From contig CP049016.1 in assembly GCA_004376055.2 (NCBI GenBank), positions 2,976,001-3,040,000 on the forward strand: a stretch of DNA of 64,000 nucleotides. The letters run 5' to 3'. Position 1 is the first letter of the stretch. The number at the start of each line of letters is the position of its first letter. The translations under genes and the position numbers were made by a program. This DNA comes from Nitrospirales bacterium LBB_01. GTDB taxonomy: Bacteria; Nitrospirota; Thermodesulfovibrionia; Thermodesulfovibrionales; Magnetobacteriaceae. Positions 33,691 to 43,148 of the stretch are shown piece after piece. Below the pieces are notes generated by a model. That model had not been told where the DNA came from and ran no database searches. It saw only the letters and a list, made by a program, of their open reading frames with translations.

Positions 33691-34982
33691 AACTTAATCG
33701 TAATGCCTAATTCCACTGAATCTTCTGTAAGTGAGGACTCAAATGACGATGTGTAGTAGCCTGTCATATCGGAGCCGGTCTCTTTCATTGTATTCTTAAA
33801 CGCATGCATATAGCCAAGATTTAAGGCCACCTTTTCGTTTATCGTGTACTGAATGCCTCCTGTCAAATGATGCTCCACAAGAGCCGGGAATCCGGTAATC
33901 CTAAATGCCTCATAATAGTACGTAGGCATGGTTTTTCCCTGAATGGTTGTCATGCTGGAACTTCTGCCGTCAAAATTGTTATGACTTTTAACCGGATTTT
34001 TGCCATAATTGTAACCAGCTCTTAACGCTAATTCCTTAACTGGTTTATACTGCACACCTACACCTATCACCAACTGGTTGTCCCAGTCAAAATCCTTGTA
34101 ACCAGCTGCTCCCGCCCAGTTTACCCATTTAAGGTCAGCCTCTAACAGCACTTTATTCTTAACTGGCTCTACAGATATGCCAAACCCAACCTCCTGAGGC
34201 TGCTCAAGTTTAAGGTCATCATTTACCCTATCTCCGTCAAGGTCTGTCACACTTTTATATTTTATTGATATTGGGGTTGAATATGTTAGTCCCAAAGAGA
34301 CAGTATCCACTGGTTTATAGAGTATTCCTATTTTGCCGCCAAAGCCGTAGTCATCGACTTTACCGCTGCCTAAATCCAGTATCGAATAATTCACCCTTGC
34401 AGCGACGCCAACGGAAAACTGATCGTCAAATTTGTACCTTATAAAAGGGGCAATCTGCATGGTGCTGATGTTGGTGTATGTGCCCGATTGAAGAGGATAC
34501 ACGATGCTGCCGGGAGGATAACCATAGTAGGACGAGAAATCGAAATACTTTGCATTATCCACTGTAGTGCCTTTATAGTCCACACCCAGACCGCTAACGC
34601 CATAAGCGGCAAGTCCTATCTTTAACTGTGTTGAGACAGGAATGGTGAAAGCAGCTGAGGGGATGACATAGACCTTGCTGGCAGAGTCTGCGCTGTAGGA
34701 ATAGTTGCCAAACGTAACCTTATTGCTCACAGTGGGCATAAATAGTGTTGTCATTAAATCAATAGTAACCTTACCGCAATCCCCAACTGCTGCAGGGTTG
34801 CTGTAGATACCGCCAACAGCGTCCTGAGGCGATGCAATGCCTGTTCCACCCATTTCTCGTGAGCCGCTGCCAACCCCTATCAGATTATCCCCATTAGTAG
34901 CATAGGACTGTGATGAAACACTACAAATCACAAGAGACAACACAAATACAACTACTGACAACTTAAAAACCACTCTTTTCAT
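33687..34982 (-). CDS. FadL/TodX/OmpP1 family outer-membrane transporter
   Basis: 431 residues. A signal peptide covers about 1-28, and the GSGSREMGGTGIASPQDAVGGIYSNPAA region matches the N-terminal hatch of FadL-type channels. The rest is alternating beta strands ending in a Phe (ITIKF), as expected for an outer-membrane barrel. The family takes up hydrophobic compounds such as fatty acids or aromatics. The gene is apparently alone; a GGGGG-type ribosome-binding site precedes the ATG. Confidence 0.88.
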   Translation of the reverse strand: MKRVVFKLSVVVFVLSLVICSVSSQSYATNGDNLIGVGSGSREMGGTGIASPQDAVGGIYSNPAAVGDCGKVTIDLMTTLFMPTVSNKVTFGNYSYSADSASKVYVIPSAAFTIPVSTQLKIGLAAYGVSGLGVDYKGTTVDNAKYFDFSSYYGYPPGSIVYPLQSGTYTNISTMQIAPFIRYKFDDQFSVGVAARVNYSILDLGSGKVDDYGFGGKIGILYKPVDTVSLGLTYSTPISIKYKSVTDLDGDRVNDDLKLEQPQEVGFGISVEPVKNKVLLEADLKWVNWAGAAGYKDFDWDNQLVIGVGVQYKPVKELALRAGYNYGKNPVKSHNNFDGRSSSMTTIQGKTMPTYYYEAFRITGFPALVEHHLTGGIQYTINEKVALNLGYMHAFKNTMKETGSDMTGYYTSSFESSLTEDSVELGITIKF

Positions 34983-35069
34983 TGGAAAATCCCCCTTTTT
35001 TTCTCCTTTTTCTAAAGGAGTATTTGTAAAAGACTTTCAACGTAGTCTTCGTACTCTTCAAATTCTAAG

Positions 35070-36521
35070 TTAAGAATTCAGATCGTTTTTGTAATATGCC
35101 TTAATGGCATCGGCTTCTTTAATCAGGTTATTGATTCCTGACTGGTATGTTTTCTTAAAGAACTCAAGAACCTCCGGGTACTCTTTCACAATTTCGGTGA
35201 CAAGAGGTCTTTTTAGCTCGTACAGGGACGTGTCCTCGGCGGCAATGACGGTAGCAGTGCGGGGTTTTTTGGTAAAAAAAGCAAATTCGCCAAATATCTC
35301 TCCCTTGCCAATTATGATGACCTTACTCTCCTCACCGTCATCAGGCGTCTCGCCGAGCGGATAAACCTTAACGGAGCCGCTTTTAACTACGTATATGGAG
35401 TCTGACTTATCCCCATACCTTACAATTGTCTGACCTTGAGTATAGTTTAACTGTTTAGCCTTATCCAGTTTTCTTTGAAGTAAATCATTAAATAATGCAA
35501 GGAAATTCCCGTGGTAATCCTGCTCAGTGGCACTCTCGATTTCGGGGGCTGCTGCTGGAATCATGGTTTGTACTTTATCAAGAACATTTGCAAGCAGTTT
35601 TATATTTTTAACCTTAGGATTATTCAACACTTTATTTGCAAGGATATCTGTGGCAACGGTGGTAAAATCTTTAAAAAACAGACCGGACAGTCTCAGATAC
35701 AAAAGTGCAGCGTCTGTTTTTTGATTTGCTGCGTATAGGGTTTTTACTTTGTCAAGACCAATCTCCACATTTGATCTAGATTTAAGAGAAAAACTTGTCT
35801 CCACATGCCTGTTATCCTCTGCCCCAGAGTTAGCGTTCATAATCATAGAACTATCCGTGTAGTTGCTTTCATCAGGGACAACTGTTCCCAGAAGAGCTCC
35901 AAACGCACAAGCCTGAACCATACTCTGTTCTTTCTGCAGTGACTCCAGCATTGAATCAAGTCTTGAAACATAGTATTCTCTAAGCAATGACCGTAGATTA
36001 GGCTTAACACTCATTGCTTTTTGAAGCGATTTATTGGTTATAACCATAACCTCAACATCGGTCTCGGCAATAGCGCTGACAGCCATAGGCTTTGATGAAA
36101 ACAGAGCCGATTCGCCAAAAAAATCACCAACTGAAAGACTGGAAAGCGTCTTTGAGCTGCCGGAAATCATTGATGTTATCAGGTGATTTAGTAAAACCGG
36201 CGGCATAGGTATCAGAGGGCCCTTTGCTTTAACCTTCTTTTTGGATATGCGCACCGTGCCGCTTACTATTATAAACATTGAATCGTCATGGTCACCCTCT
36301 TTGCTTATTACATCCTTAGCGTTGAATTTAACCAGAGATATGTCATCAAACATCCTGAGAGCGTTTTTATCCAGTAATTCCTGGAAAAACTTGGGAACGT
36401 TCTTATCTATAAACACAAGATCAAGGATAAGCATGAAAGTCTCATACGCCTCATCCACATCTGCCGCTTTTATCTCCTCGTACAGACGTTTTATTAAATA
36501 ACTAAAATTGCCCTTGTCCAT
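35070..36521 (-). CDS. Protein with two cyclic-nucleotide-binding domains
   Basis: 483 residues with two cNMP-binding (Crp-like) domains, at about residues 50-180 and 345-465, joined by a helical linker. Each has the phosphate-binding cassette: GDFFGESALFSSKPMAV near 127-143 and GEIFGEFAFFTKKPRTATV near 410-428. Only the second has an Arg-Thr-Ala core close to the cAMP-binding consensus; the first has Met-Ala-Val and may bind weakly. No DNA-binding or enzymatic domain is visible. A sigma-70 promoter lies upstream. A class III cyclase (split) at 6754 could supply cAMP, but the link is speculative. Confidence 0.88.
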   Translation of the reverse strand: MDKGNFSYLIKRLYEEIKAADVDEAYETFMLILDLVFIDKNVPKFFQELLDKNALRMFDDISLVKFNAKDVISKEGDHDDSMFIIVSGTVRISKKKVKAKGPLIPMPPVLLNHLITSMISGSSKTLSSLSVGDFFGESALFSSKPMAVSAIAETDVEVMVITNKSLQKAMSVKPNLRSLLREYYVSRLDSMLESLQKEQSMVQACAFGALLGTVVPDESNYTDSSMIMNANSGAEDNRHVETSFSLKSRSNVEIGLDKVKTLYAANQKTDAALLYLRLSGLFFKDFTTVATDILANKVLNNPKVKNIKLLANVLDKVQTMIPAAAPEIESATEQDYHGNFLALFNDLLQRKLDKAKQLNYTQGQTIVRYGDKSDSIYVVKSGSVKVYPLGETPDDGEESKVIIIGKGEIFGEFAFFTKKPRTATVIAAEDTSLYELKRPLVTEIVKEYPEVLEFFKKTYQSGINNLIKEADAIKAYYKNDLNS

Positions 36522-36598
36522 CTATAGCCCCTCCTTGATTTATTCTATACAGATATCATTCATAATACCAGCATATTGTGCCTGAGAGTAATGTAAAA

Positions 36599-36627
36599 AG
36601 TATAGTACCTTTGTAAAAAAAGGTCAG
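36599..36627 (-). promoter_or_regulatory. Sigma-70 promoter of the double cNMP-binding gene
   Basis: On the minus strand, CTGACC (36627-36622), a 17-base spacer and TATACT (36604-36599). The distance to the ATG is about 78 bases, and AGGAGGGG precedes the start codon. The rest of the interval 36628-36925 shows no gene I can support. Confidence 0.55.
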
Positions 36628-36925
36628 TTATTTGATTGTGTCTGTGTTAGAAAAGAACTTTCATATCTTTAATGCCATAAGTGAAAGAGCTGAGAGCATT
36701 TCGTAAGTACCCTCATCATCAAGATTTACTTCTATAACGGTTCCTGTCATGGTTATAGTTTAAAACATTTTCAAGTGAATGGTAAAACACTCTGTGTTAA
36801 AAATTCATCTGTGAAAATAAACACTGTTTAAATTCTGAACGCTAACATTCTAAACGTTTAATTGTTTAACGATTTAACGTACAATCTGAGCCAATTAATC
36901 CAACAATATCAATTAGTTACACAAG

Positions 36926-36941
36926 TGGCATGTTTATTGCT
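36926..36941 (+). promoter_or_regulatory. Sigma-54 promoter of the Usp-Usp-SulP operon
   Basis: TGGCATGTTTATTGCT has GG and GC separated by ten bases and fits TGGCAY-N5-TTGCW. The predicted start is near 36952. A small GAGC/GCTC hairpin is at 36954-36966, followed by AGGAGGG five bases before the ATG at 37004. Confidence 0.7.
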
Positions 36942-37003
36942 ATATAAAGGCATGAGCGAAATGCTCCAACAAGATAGATAATAAAAAATGCACAGGAGGG
37001 TTA

Positions 37004-37432
37004 ATGGTTATGAGGAGAGATTACAGAAGGGTGATGGTGGTGATAAACGGCTCTATGGATGTGCTTAAGCACGGAGCGAAGATGGCCAAAGAGGACAATT
37101 GCAGGGTTACAGCTCTTAAAGTATTGCCTGAGTATGAGGGAGACCTTAGTCTTGTAGGAGTGTCAAATATTGAAGAGGCGTTAAATTCAGGCAGAGAGAA
37201 GGTTGAACAGGAAATAAGGGATTTTGCAAAACATGAAAACGTATCAATCAGAACCCGTATTGAGTATGGCGATATAACCGAAAAAATAATTGAGGCAGTT
37301 GAGGATGAGGAGACGGATTTAGTCATAATGGGCGTTAAAAAGCAAAGCATAATAGATAAGATTTTAGGAGACAGAACGCTGGATAAGGTGTTTTCACTGG
37401 TACCGTGTCCGCTTATGGTGGTGAGGGTATAA
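37004..37432 (+). CDS. Universal stress protein (UspA family)
   Basis: 142 residues, single Usp domain. The family's C-terminal nucleotide-binding signature appears as VIMGVKKQSIIDKILG followed by DKVFSLVPCPLMVVR; the G-2x-G-9x-G(S/T) ATP motif is only partly kept, so ATP binding is uncertain. It is the first gene of a three-gene operon and has a strong ribosome-binding site. The sigma-54 promoter upstream suggests expression under nitrogen limitation or another signal sensed by an enhancer-binding protein. Confidence 0.9.
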   Translation: MVMRRDYRRVMVVINGSMDVLKHGAKMAKEDNCRVTALKVLPEYEGDLSLVGVSNIEEALNSGREKVEQEIRDFAKHENVSIRTRIEYGDITEKIIEAVEDEETDLVIMGVKKQSIIDKILGDRTLDKVFSLVPCPLMVVRV

Positions 37433-37436
37433 GAAA

Positions 37437-38357
37437 ATGGCTGATAATTCGAAAGTACTAATTTGTATAGACGGCTCGGTAGAGGCACTGACCGGAATGC
37501 GCTATGGCGCTAAACTTGGCAATGGCCTTGATGCTGAGATAACCATACTGCACGTTAGAAGTGGAAACGGTAATCACGCAGAGTCGTTGACCGACATGGA
37601 GGCAGCTCACAGCGAGGCCACATGGGGAGTGGCCATACCTGGAATCAACTATCTGGTTGAAGCGAAGGACACGCTGATGCACTACGGCTGGATGACTGAT
37701 AAGTGGAACGAGGAACATGTCAGAACCTTTCAGGGCAACCCGCTTGAAGACTTTCAAATATTGTACCAGTCGCCGGAAAAGAAAAAGATACAGCTTAAAA
37801 TGACAACCGGTCATAATGTAGCATCCAAGATATTATCAGAGGTGGAAAGCGGCGGATACAGTCTGGTAATCATGGGGGCCTCAAAGAAAAAAAGTACACT
37901 TGACAGAATCTTATTATCCTCTGAGGTTCAAAAGGTGGTGGTTCATGCGCCATGCTCGGTGTTAGTGGCAAGGGAGCTTGAGGCAGGGCACGGGCATTTG
38001 GTTTGTCTTGACGGCAGTGAGAAAACCTACACTGCGATGATAAAAGACCTGATGCTTGCCAATAATTGCGCTTGCTCTGTGTCTTTGATGTCGGTAGCAG
38101 AAAACTCATCAAAAGAGGCTGCGGCTAAAGAGATACTTGCAGAGGGGAAAAGACGGGCTAAAGATAATGGACTTGAGGTGGATGAGACTATCGTAGCTGT
38201 AGGAAATCCAGTAGAGGAAATAATAAGGCATGGCCGAAAGTACTCGGTAATCGTTGTAGGGGCAGATACTGCTACGGGCCTGAAACGATTTTTCATGGGC
38301 GGCACGTCCTTTAATATAGTGTTAAACGCAGAAAACTCAGTGATGGTGGTGAGATGA
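37437..38357 (+). CDS. Tandem universal stress protein (two Usp domains)
   Basis: 306 residues with two Usp domains (about 1-180 and 185-306). The first has a roughly 45-residue insertion near residues 40-110, which includes the Trp-rich HYGWMTDKWNEEH stretch. The second ends in the glycine-rich VVGADTATGLKRFFMGGTS region, close to the ATP-binding form. Such tandem proteins may regulate transporters. Here the next gene is a SulP transporter that starts 4 bases before this gene stops, so a regulatory role on that carrier is a fair inference. Confidence 0.88.
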   Translation: MADNSKVLICIDGSVEALTGMRYGAKLGNGLDAEITILHVRSGNGNHAESLTDMEAAHSEATWGVAIPGINYLVEAKDTLMHYGWMTDKWNEEHVRTFQGNPLEDFQILYQSPEKKKIQLKMTTGHNVASKILSEVESGGYSLVIMGASKKKSTLDRILLSSEVQKVVVHAPCSVLVARELEAGHGHLVCLDGSEKTYTAMIKDLMLANNCACSVSLMSVAENSSKEAAAKEILAEGKRRAKDNGLEVDETIVAVGNPVEEIIRHGRKYSVIVVGADTATGLKRFFMGGTSFNIVLNAENSVMVVR

Positions 38358-40150
38358 TGAAAACTACTCAGACGAAAAATGATTTATTAATTAAGATATT
38401 TCCATTCTTAAAGTGGATAGCAGAGGTAAGAGAAACCTGGAAAGTTGACTTGTTTGCGGGATTAACTGGCGCTGTCGTTGTGCTGCCTCAGGGCGTTGCG
38501 TTTGCTATGATAGCTGGAATGCCCCCTCAATACGGTCTTTATACGGCAATAGTGCCGGCTATAGTTGCAGCACTGTTTGGCAGCTCACGGCACTTAATTT
38601 CAGGCCCCACAACGGCAATATCTCTGGTAATATTTAGTACAGTGTCAGTGCTAGCAGAGCCCGGATCTGAGCACTACGTATCAATTGTGCTTATGCTGAC
38701 ACTTTTAGCCGGACTTCTTCAGTTTGGACTTGGCATTGTACGACTAGGCGGATTGGTTGATTTTGTATCTCACTCGGTGGTTATCGGTTTTACCGCAGGG
38801 GCTGCAATATTGATAGCTTCAAGCCAATTGAAGCATGTATTTGGCTTGCAGTTTAAAAACGCACCGCATTTTACTGAAAATATAAAACTTCTGATTGAAA
38901 ATCTGCCAAACTACAACCTGCGCGCTCTGATAATAGCCGCAATAACTCTGGTTGTGGTCATCGCATTAAGAATATCTAAGCCCAAGTGGCCGGGTATGCT
39001 TGTCAGTATGGTTGTGGGAGGAAGCATCAGTTACGCTTTAGGCTGGCACACTCAGGGAGTGCGCGTGGTTGGTGCGCTTCCTTCTGCAATCCCACCGCTT
39101 TCACTGCCTAACTTTTCCTTTGAGACGATTCATGCGCTTGCCTCACCGGCGCTTGCCGTAGCGATGCTTGGCATCATGGAGGCTGTTTCAATAGCTCGCT
39201 CTGTGGCGCTTAAATCCGGACAGAAAATTGACGGCAATCAGGAGTTTTTAGGTCAGGGGATTTCTAACATACTGGGCTCTTTCCTTTCTTCGTATGCCTC
39301 TTCAGGGTCGTTTACCAGAAGCGGGGTTAATTTCACGGCAGGCGCAAAGACGCCGTTTAGTGCAATATGTGCCGCCATGTGGCTTCTCATGATTTTGGTT
39401 TTCGTTAAATCACTGGCAGCATTTTTGCCTATAGCGGCAATGGCTGCCGTCATACTGGTTGTTGCCTACAACCTTATAGATTTTCACCATATCATGCACA
39501 CGGTTAAGCTCTCCAAACAGGATGCAGCCGTCATGGGAGTTACATTCCTTGCCACGTTGTTTTTAGAACTTGAGTTTGCTATATACGTGGGCGCTTTGCT
39601 TTCTATCGGGCTGTACCTTAATAAGACTGCAAGACCTCAAGTGCTCCCCAGAGTACCGGAGCCCGGCAGCGCCAGACATTTTATAACGGATCCGTTTCTC
39701 CCACAGTGTTCACAGTTTGGGATTATCAGAATAGAGGGAGATCTGTACTTTGCCGCTATGAATCACGTTGAGGAAAGCATCAACACGCTTACTTCGTTCG
39801 TTCCCTCACAGAATAAGATATTGTTACTCTGTGACAGTATCAATAACGTGGATTTAATGGGTGTGGAATCTATGGTAAATCTTGTTAAAGACTATAGGAA
39901 AAATGGCAGAGAGATTATCTTTTGCAAGATGAAGCCGGAGGTCTATACAATGTTTAAAAAGAGCGGAGCGCTTAAAACTGTGGGCGAAGACCACGTGTTT
40001 GACTCACAAGAGAATGCCATTGCCGATATTGTGGCAAGTCTTGATAAGAATATATGTCATCAATGTTCTCACCGTGTGTTTTGGGAATGTGACGCTAATA
40101 AGAATGGCGTTTGCCATCAACAGCAGGATATGATACTTGCCGATGCGTAA
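38354..40150 (+). CDS. SulP family anion transporter with STAS domain and Cys-rich tail
   Basis: 598 residues. The SulP membrane domain spans about 30-425 with the signatures ALFGSSRHLISGPTTAIS and GSFTRSGVNFTAGAKTP. A STAS domain covers about 445-560. The last 35 residues carry a cluster ICHQCSHRVFWECDAN...VCHQ (four Cys and several His) that is not part of the standard family and looks like a zinc or iron-sulfur site. Substrates of the family include sulfate, bicarbonate and other anions. A clear intrinsic terminator follows at 40181. Confidence 0.93.
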   Translation: MMKTTQTKNDLLIKIFPFLKWIAEVRETWKVDLFAGLTGAVVVLPQGVAFAMIAGMPPQYGLYTAIVPAIVAALFGSSRHLISGPTTAISLVIFSTVSVLAEPGSEHYVSIVLMLTLLAGLLQFGLGIVRLGGLVDFVSHSVVIGFTAGAAILIASSQLKHVFGLQFKNAPHFTENIKLLIENLPNYNLRALIIAAITLVVVIALRISKPKWPGMLVSMVVGGSISYALGWHTQGVRVVGALPSAIPPLSLPNFSFETIHALASPALAVAMLGIMEAVSIARSVALKSGQKIDGNQEFLGQGISNILGSFLSSYASSGSFTRSGVNFTAGAKTPFSAICAAMWLLMILVFVKSLAAFLPIAAMAAVILVVAYNLIDFHHIMHTVKLSKQDAAVMGVTFLATLFLELEFAIYVGALLSIGLYLNKTARPQVLPRVPEPGSARHFITDPFLPQCSQFGIIRIEGDLYFAAMNHVEESINTLTSFVPSQNKILLLCDSINNVDLMGVESMVNLVKDYRKNGREIIFCKMKPEVYTMFKKSGALKTVGEDHVFDSQENAIADIVASLDKNICHQCSHRVFWECDANKNGVCHQQQDMILADA

Positions 40151-40180
40151 ATAAGATATTAAAACAAATAGTTTATTTTC

Positions 40181-40229
40181 CCTTGAGGGAGGCCCTTAGC
40201 AAGCAGGGCCTAACCTCAAGGTTTTTTTT
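40181..40229 (+). terminator. Intrinsic terminator after the SulP gene
   Basis: CCTTGAGG pairs with CCTCAAGG, and an inner GGCCCT pairs with AGGGCC; a run of eight T follows at 40222-40229. It ends the sigma-54 operon 31 bp after the stop, before the convergent rodA gene. Confidence 0.9.
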
Positions 40230-40251
40230 GGCGGTGTCATGTCCAGAGTTA

Positions 40252-41379
40252 TTAAACCATAACAAGTCGTCTCATTCTGATATTAATAATAATACCCACG
40301 ATGATAAAGTTAGATATGAGCGATGTGCCTCCGTAGCTCATAAAAGGAATTGGCACACCAACCACCGGCATCATCCCAAGAGTCATCCCGATGTTTATCA
40401 AAAAATAGAGAAACAGCATAAAGGTAAGCCCTGAGGCCATGTACTTGCCAAACTCGTCCTTTGCCTTGAGTGCTGTGTCAAACCCGCGGATGAAAAATAT
40501 AAGGTATAGACTGAAAAGAAATATTGATCCAACAAATCCCCATTCTTCAGCAAAAACGGAAAAAACAAAATCCGTATGCTTTTCCGGTAAGAACTTAAGA
40601 GGTCCCTGTGTGCCCTTAAGATATCCCCTGCCAAAAGTCATCCCTGAGCCTATGGTTATCTTTGACTGCTCAATCTGATACCCTATCCCACGCGGGTCAA
40701 TATCTGGGTTAACAAACGCTAAAATACGGTTTTTCTGGTAATCTTTCAGATGTTTCCAAACGGTTTTACCCCCAAGCGGAACCACCACAAGCGCAATTGC
40801 TATCAGTATTAAGAGGAGCTTTTTCTCTATCTTTTTGGAAATTACTAAAAAAAGAAAGGTCGCAAAAAGAATAATTCCAGTACCCAAGTGCGGCTGCTTA
40901 ATTATCAAAATAAACGGGATGATTCCAAATACTACAAGAGACAAAAAAAACGATCGCCTGTCAAGCGGACTTTTTACCGAGCTAAGGTATTTAGAAAGCC
41001 CGATTACCAGTATTAACCTAAAGATTTCTGACGGTTGAAATGAAAAAATCTTTAAATCAAGCCATCTTTGCGCACCAAGACCGCTTTTCCCCATCAGTAA
41101 GACAAGTACCAGTAAAAAAATCCCAATCCCATATATTACATAACCGGCATCCTTAAGCCATATATAATCTTTAACCAAAACTATAAATAACACTATAAAT
41201 CCAATCAGTACCCAGACAGATTGTTTCAGGTAGTAATTTGGCTGAAGTGATGAGGACATTATAGGTCTTGTAGTGCTGTATATGGTCAGAACACTTATTA
41301 CTGAGACAGCTAACAGAAGTATAAGCATGAGGGCGTCCACTTGCTTAAGGTACTTTCTGTTTATTTGGAAAACAGTCAC
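40252..41379 (-). CDS. rodA: RodA, peptidoglycan glycosyltransferase of the elongasome
   Basis: 375 residues of the SEDS family with about ten transmembrane helices. The signature block KHTDFVFSVFAEEWGFVGS near residue 270 and VGVPIPFMSYGGTSLI near the C-terminus identify RodA/FtsW. RodA polymerises lipid II during side-wall growth together with the class B PBP encoded just upstream. Gene order mreB-mreC-mreD-mrdA-rodA is the classical rod-shape operon, and overlap with mrdA by 4 bases supports co-transcription. Confidence 0.95.
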   Translation of the reverse strand: MTVFQINRKYLKQVDALMLILLLAVSVISVLTIYSTTRPIMSSSLQPNYYLKQSVWVLIGFIVLFIVLVKDYIWLKDAGYVIYGIGIFLLVLVLLMGKSGLGAQRWLDLKIFSFQPSEIFRLILVIGLSKYLSSVKSPLDRRSFFLSLVVFGIIPFILIIKQPHLGTGIILFATFLFLVISKKIEKKLLLILIAIALVVVPLGGKTVWKHLKDYQKNRILAFVNPDIDPRGIGYQIEQSKITIGSGMTFGRGYLKGTQGPLKFLPEKHTDFVFSVFAEEWGFVGSIFLFSLYLIFFIRGFDTALKAKDEFGKYMASGLTFMLFLYFLINIGMTLGMMPVVGVPIPFMSYGGTSLISNFIIVGIIINIRMRRLVMV

Positions 41380-43148
41380 TCGTCTGATTCCGTAGGTTTT
41401 TTATAGTACGAGCTTTTTACAAACGCTTCGATTACGTTTTTAGCGATGGGAGCAGCTGAACTGCCGCCGTGTCCGCCATGTTCTACCACTGCCGCAACGG
41501 CTATCTGAGGGTCCTCCGATGGCGCATATGCAATAAACCACCCATGGTCTCTGAGATGCTGTTTGAGGGTTTCAGTTTTCACTCTGCCCTTTACAACCTG
41601 AGCAGTGCCGGTTTTGCCCGATATGTGAACAAGTTCACTCCTTGCGCGCCCTCCTGTTCCGCCTTCATTGACAACTCCATACATGGCACTCTTAACCTCA
41701 GCAAAAACCTCAGGTTTAATTTTCAGACGCTTAGACTCATCAGGAGGCGCTGTGCCTTTAAGCAGAGTAAGATGGATGGGAAGTCCCTCGTTTGCTACCA
41801 TTGCAGAAAGGAGCGCTGCTTGAGCAGGCGTTATGTTAACGTAGCCCTGCCCAATTGAAGCGACAAATGTCTCACCAAGGAACCACGGCTGTTTCATCTT
41901 CTTTTGTTTCCATGCTATCGATGGAATAAGTCCCTCTCTTTCCTCGCCGCCTACAATGTCAAGACCAGTCTTTTTACCCAGACCAAACATCCGTGCATAC
42001 TTGTGTATCTTATCTATGCCAAGCCTTTTGCCGACATCGTAAAAATATATATCACAAGACTGAACCAGCCCTGTGTGGAAAGTAACAGTGCCATGCGCTT
42101 TCCAACAGCCAAATGACCACTTACCATAGTGCATCTCTCCGCCACAGCCTACCGGAGTTTTTGTTGTTATCGCACCGTCATCAAGCCCGGCCACCGACAT
42201 GAGAACTTTAAAGACAGAACCCGGAGGATATGAACTCTGAAGCGCTCTGTTCAGAAGTGGAAACTGTTTGTCTTTATGCAGAGCCGACCACTTCTCAGAG
42301 TCTATTCCCATAACAAAATCGTTAGGATCAAAAGACGGCATACTTGCCATAGCAAGTACCTCTCCGTTTCTTGGGTCTAAGGCTACCAGCGAGCCGGTCT
42401 TATCAGTGAATGATTCTTCTGCTATTTTCTGCAGGTTAATGTCCAGACTAAGAGTTATGTCGCCTCCAGTTTTGGGCTTTATAACATCAAGCTCTTTTAG
42501 TTGTCTGCCAAGAGCATCCACCTCGATTATCTTTCTCCCTGCCGTGCCTCTGAGTGTGGCATCGAAAAGCTGTTCAACCCCCCACTGACCTATAAATGTT
42601 TCAGGGGGCACATCGTCAAGTTGAAGTTTTTCTACTTGCTGCTTGTTGGGTTTCCCCAGGTAACCTATAACGTGTGAACCAACTGTTTTGTATACGTAGT
42701 CTCTTGTCACGCTTGTCTCTACAATAAGACCAGGGAAATCTGATTTCCTCGCTTCTATCTCTGCGACCTCCTTAAACGACAAGCCATCTTTGATAACAAT
42801 TGTTTTAAAAATATTGTTTTTTTCCTTTTTTATTTTAAGTGCGAGTTTTGACTCATCTACTTTTACCAAATCGGCAAGGCCGTGTGTATCCACAGGCGTG
42901 CGTCCGGGTATGAGAGATGCGTAAAAGTATGGTTTATTTTTAACAAGCGGTATTCCGCTTCTGTCATATATAATGCCCCTTGAGGCTGGCAGTATGACTG
43001 CCCTAACCCTGTTTGAATCTGCAGCATCCCGATAATCGTTTCCGTTTAAAATCTGTATAACGTAAAGACGCACGGAAAGAATAAAAAACACCGTGATTAT
43101 AATATATACTGTAAAGGAGGCATATCCCTCAAAGTACTCCTTATTCAT
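41376..43148 (-). CDS. mrdA: Penicillin-binding protein 2 (class B transpeptidase)
   Basis: 590 residues. One N-terminal transmembrane helix is followed by the dimerisation domain and the transpeptidase domain. The active-site Ser is in YPPGSVFKV (SxxK), the SxN-like motif is SCDIYFY and the KTGTAQV motif is near residue 510. It crosslinks peptidoglycan in the elongasome with RodA. It overlaps mreD by 8 bases and rodA by 4 bases. Full length for the family. Confidence 0.95.
   Translation of the reverse strand: MNKEYFEGYASFTVYIIITVFFILSVRLYVIQILNGNDYRDAADSNRVRAVILPASRGIIYDRSGIPLVKNKPYFYASLIPGRTPVDTHGLADLVKVDESKLALKIKKEKNNIFKTIVIKDGLSFKEVAEIEARKSDFPGLIVETSVTRDYVYKTVGSHVIGYLGKPNKQQVEKLQLDDVPPETFIGQWGVEQLFDATLRGTAGRKIIEVDALGRQLKELDVIKPKTGGDITLSLDINLQKIAEESFTDKTGSLVALDPRNGEVLAMASMPSFDPNDFVMGIDSEKWSALHKDKQFPLLNRALQSSYPPGSVFKVLMSVAGLDDGAITTKTPVGCGGEMHYGKWSFGCWKAHGTVTFHTGLVQSCDIYFYDVGKRLGIDKIHKYARMFGLGKKTGLDIVGGEEREGLIPSIAWKQKKMKQPWFLGETFVASIGQGYVNITPAQAALLSAMVANEGLPIHLTLLKGTAPPDESKRLKIKPEVFAEVKSAMYGVVNEGGTGGRARSELVHISGKTGTAQVVKGRVKTETLKQHLRDHGWFIAYAPSEDPQIAVAAVVEHGGHGGSSAAPIAKNVIEAFVKSSYYKKPTESDE

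Noticed and set aside
36661-36750. A 29-codon minus-strand frame (TGTVIEVNLDDEG...)
   Set aside because: No ribosome-binding site and no promoter placed for it; the composition looks protein-like but support is too thin.
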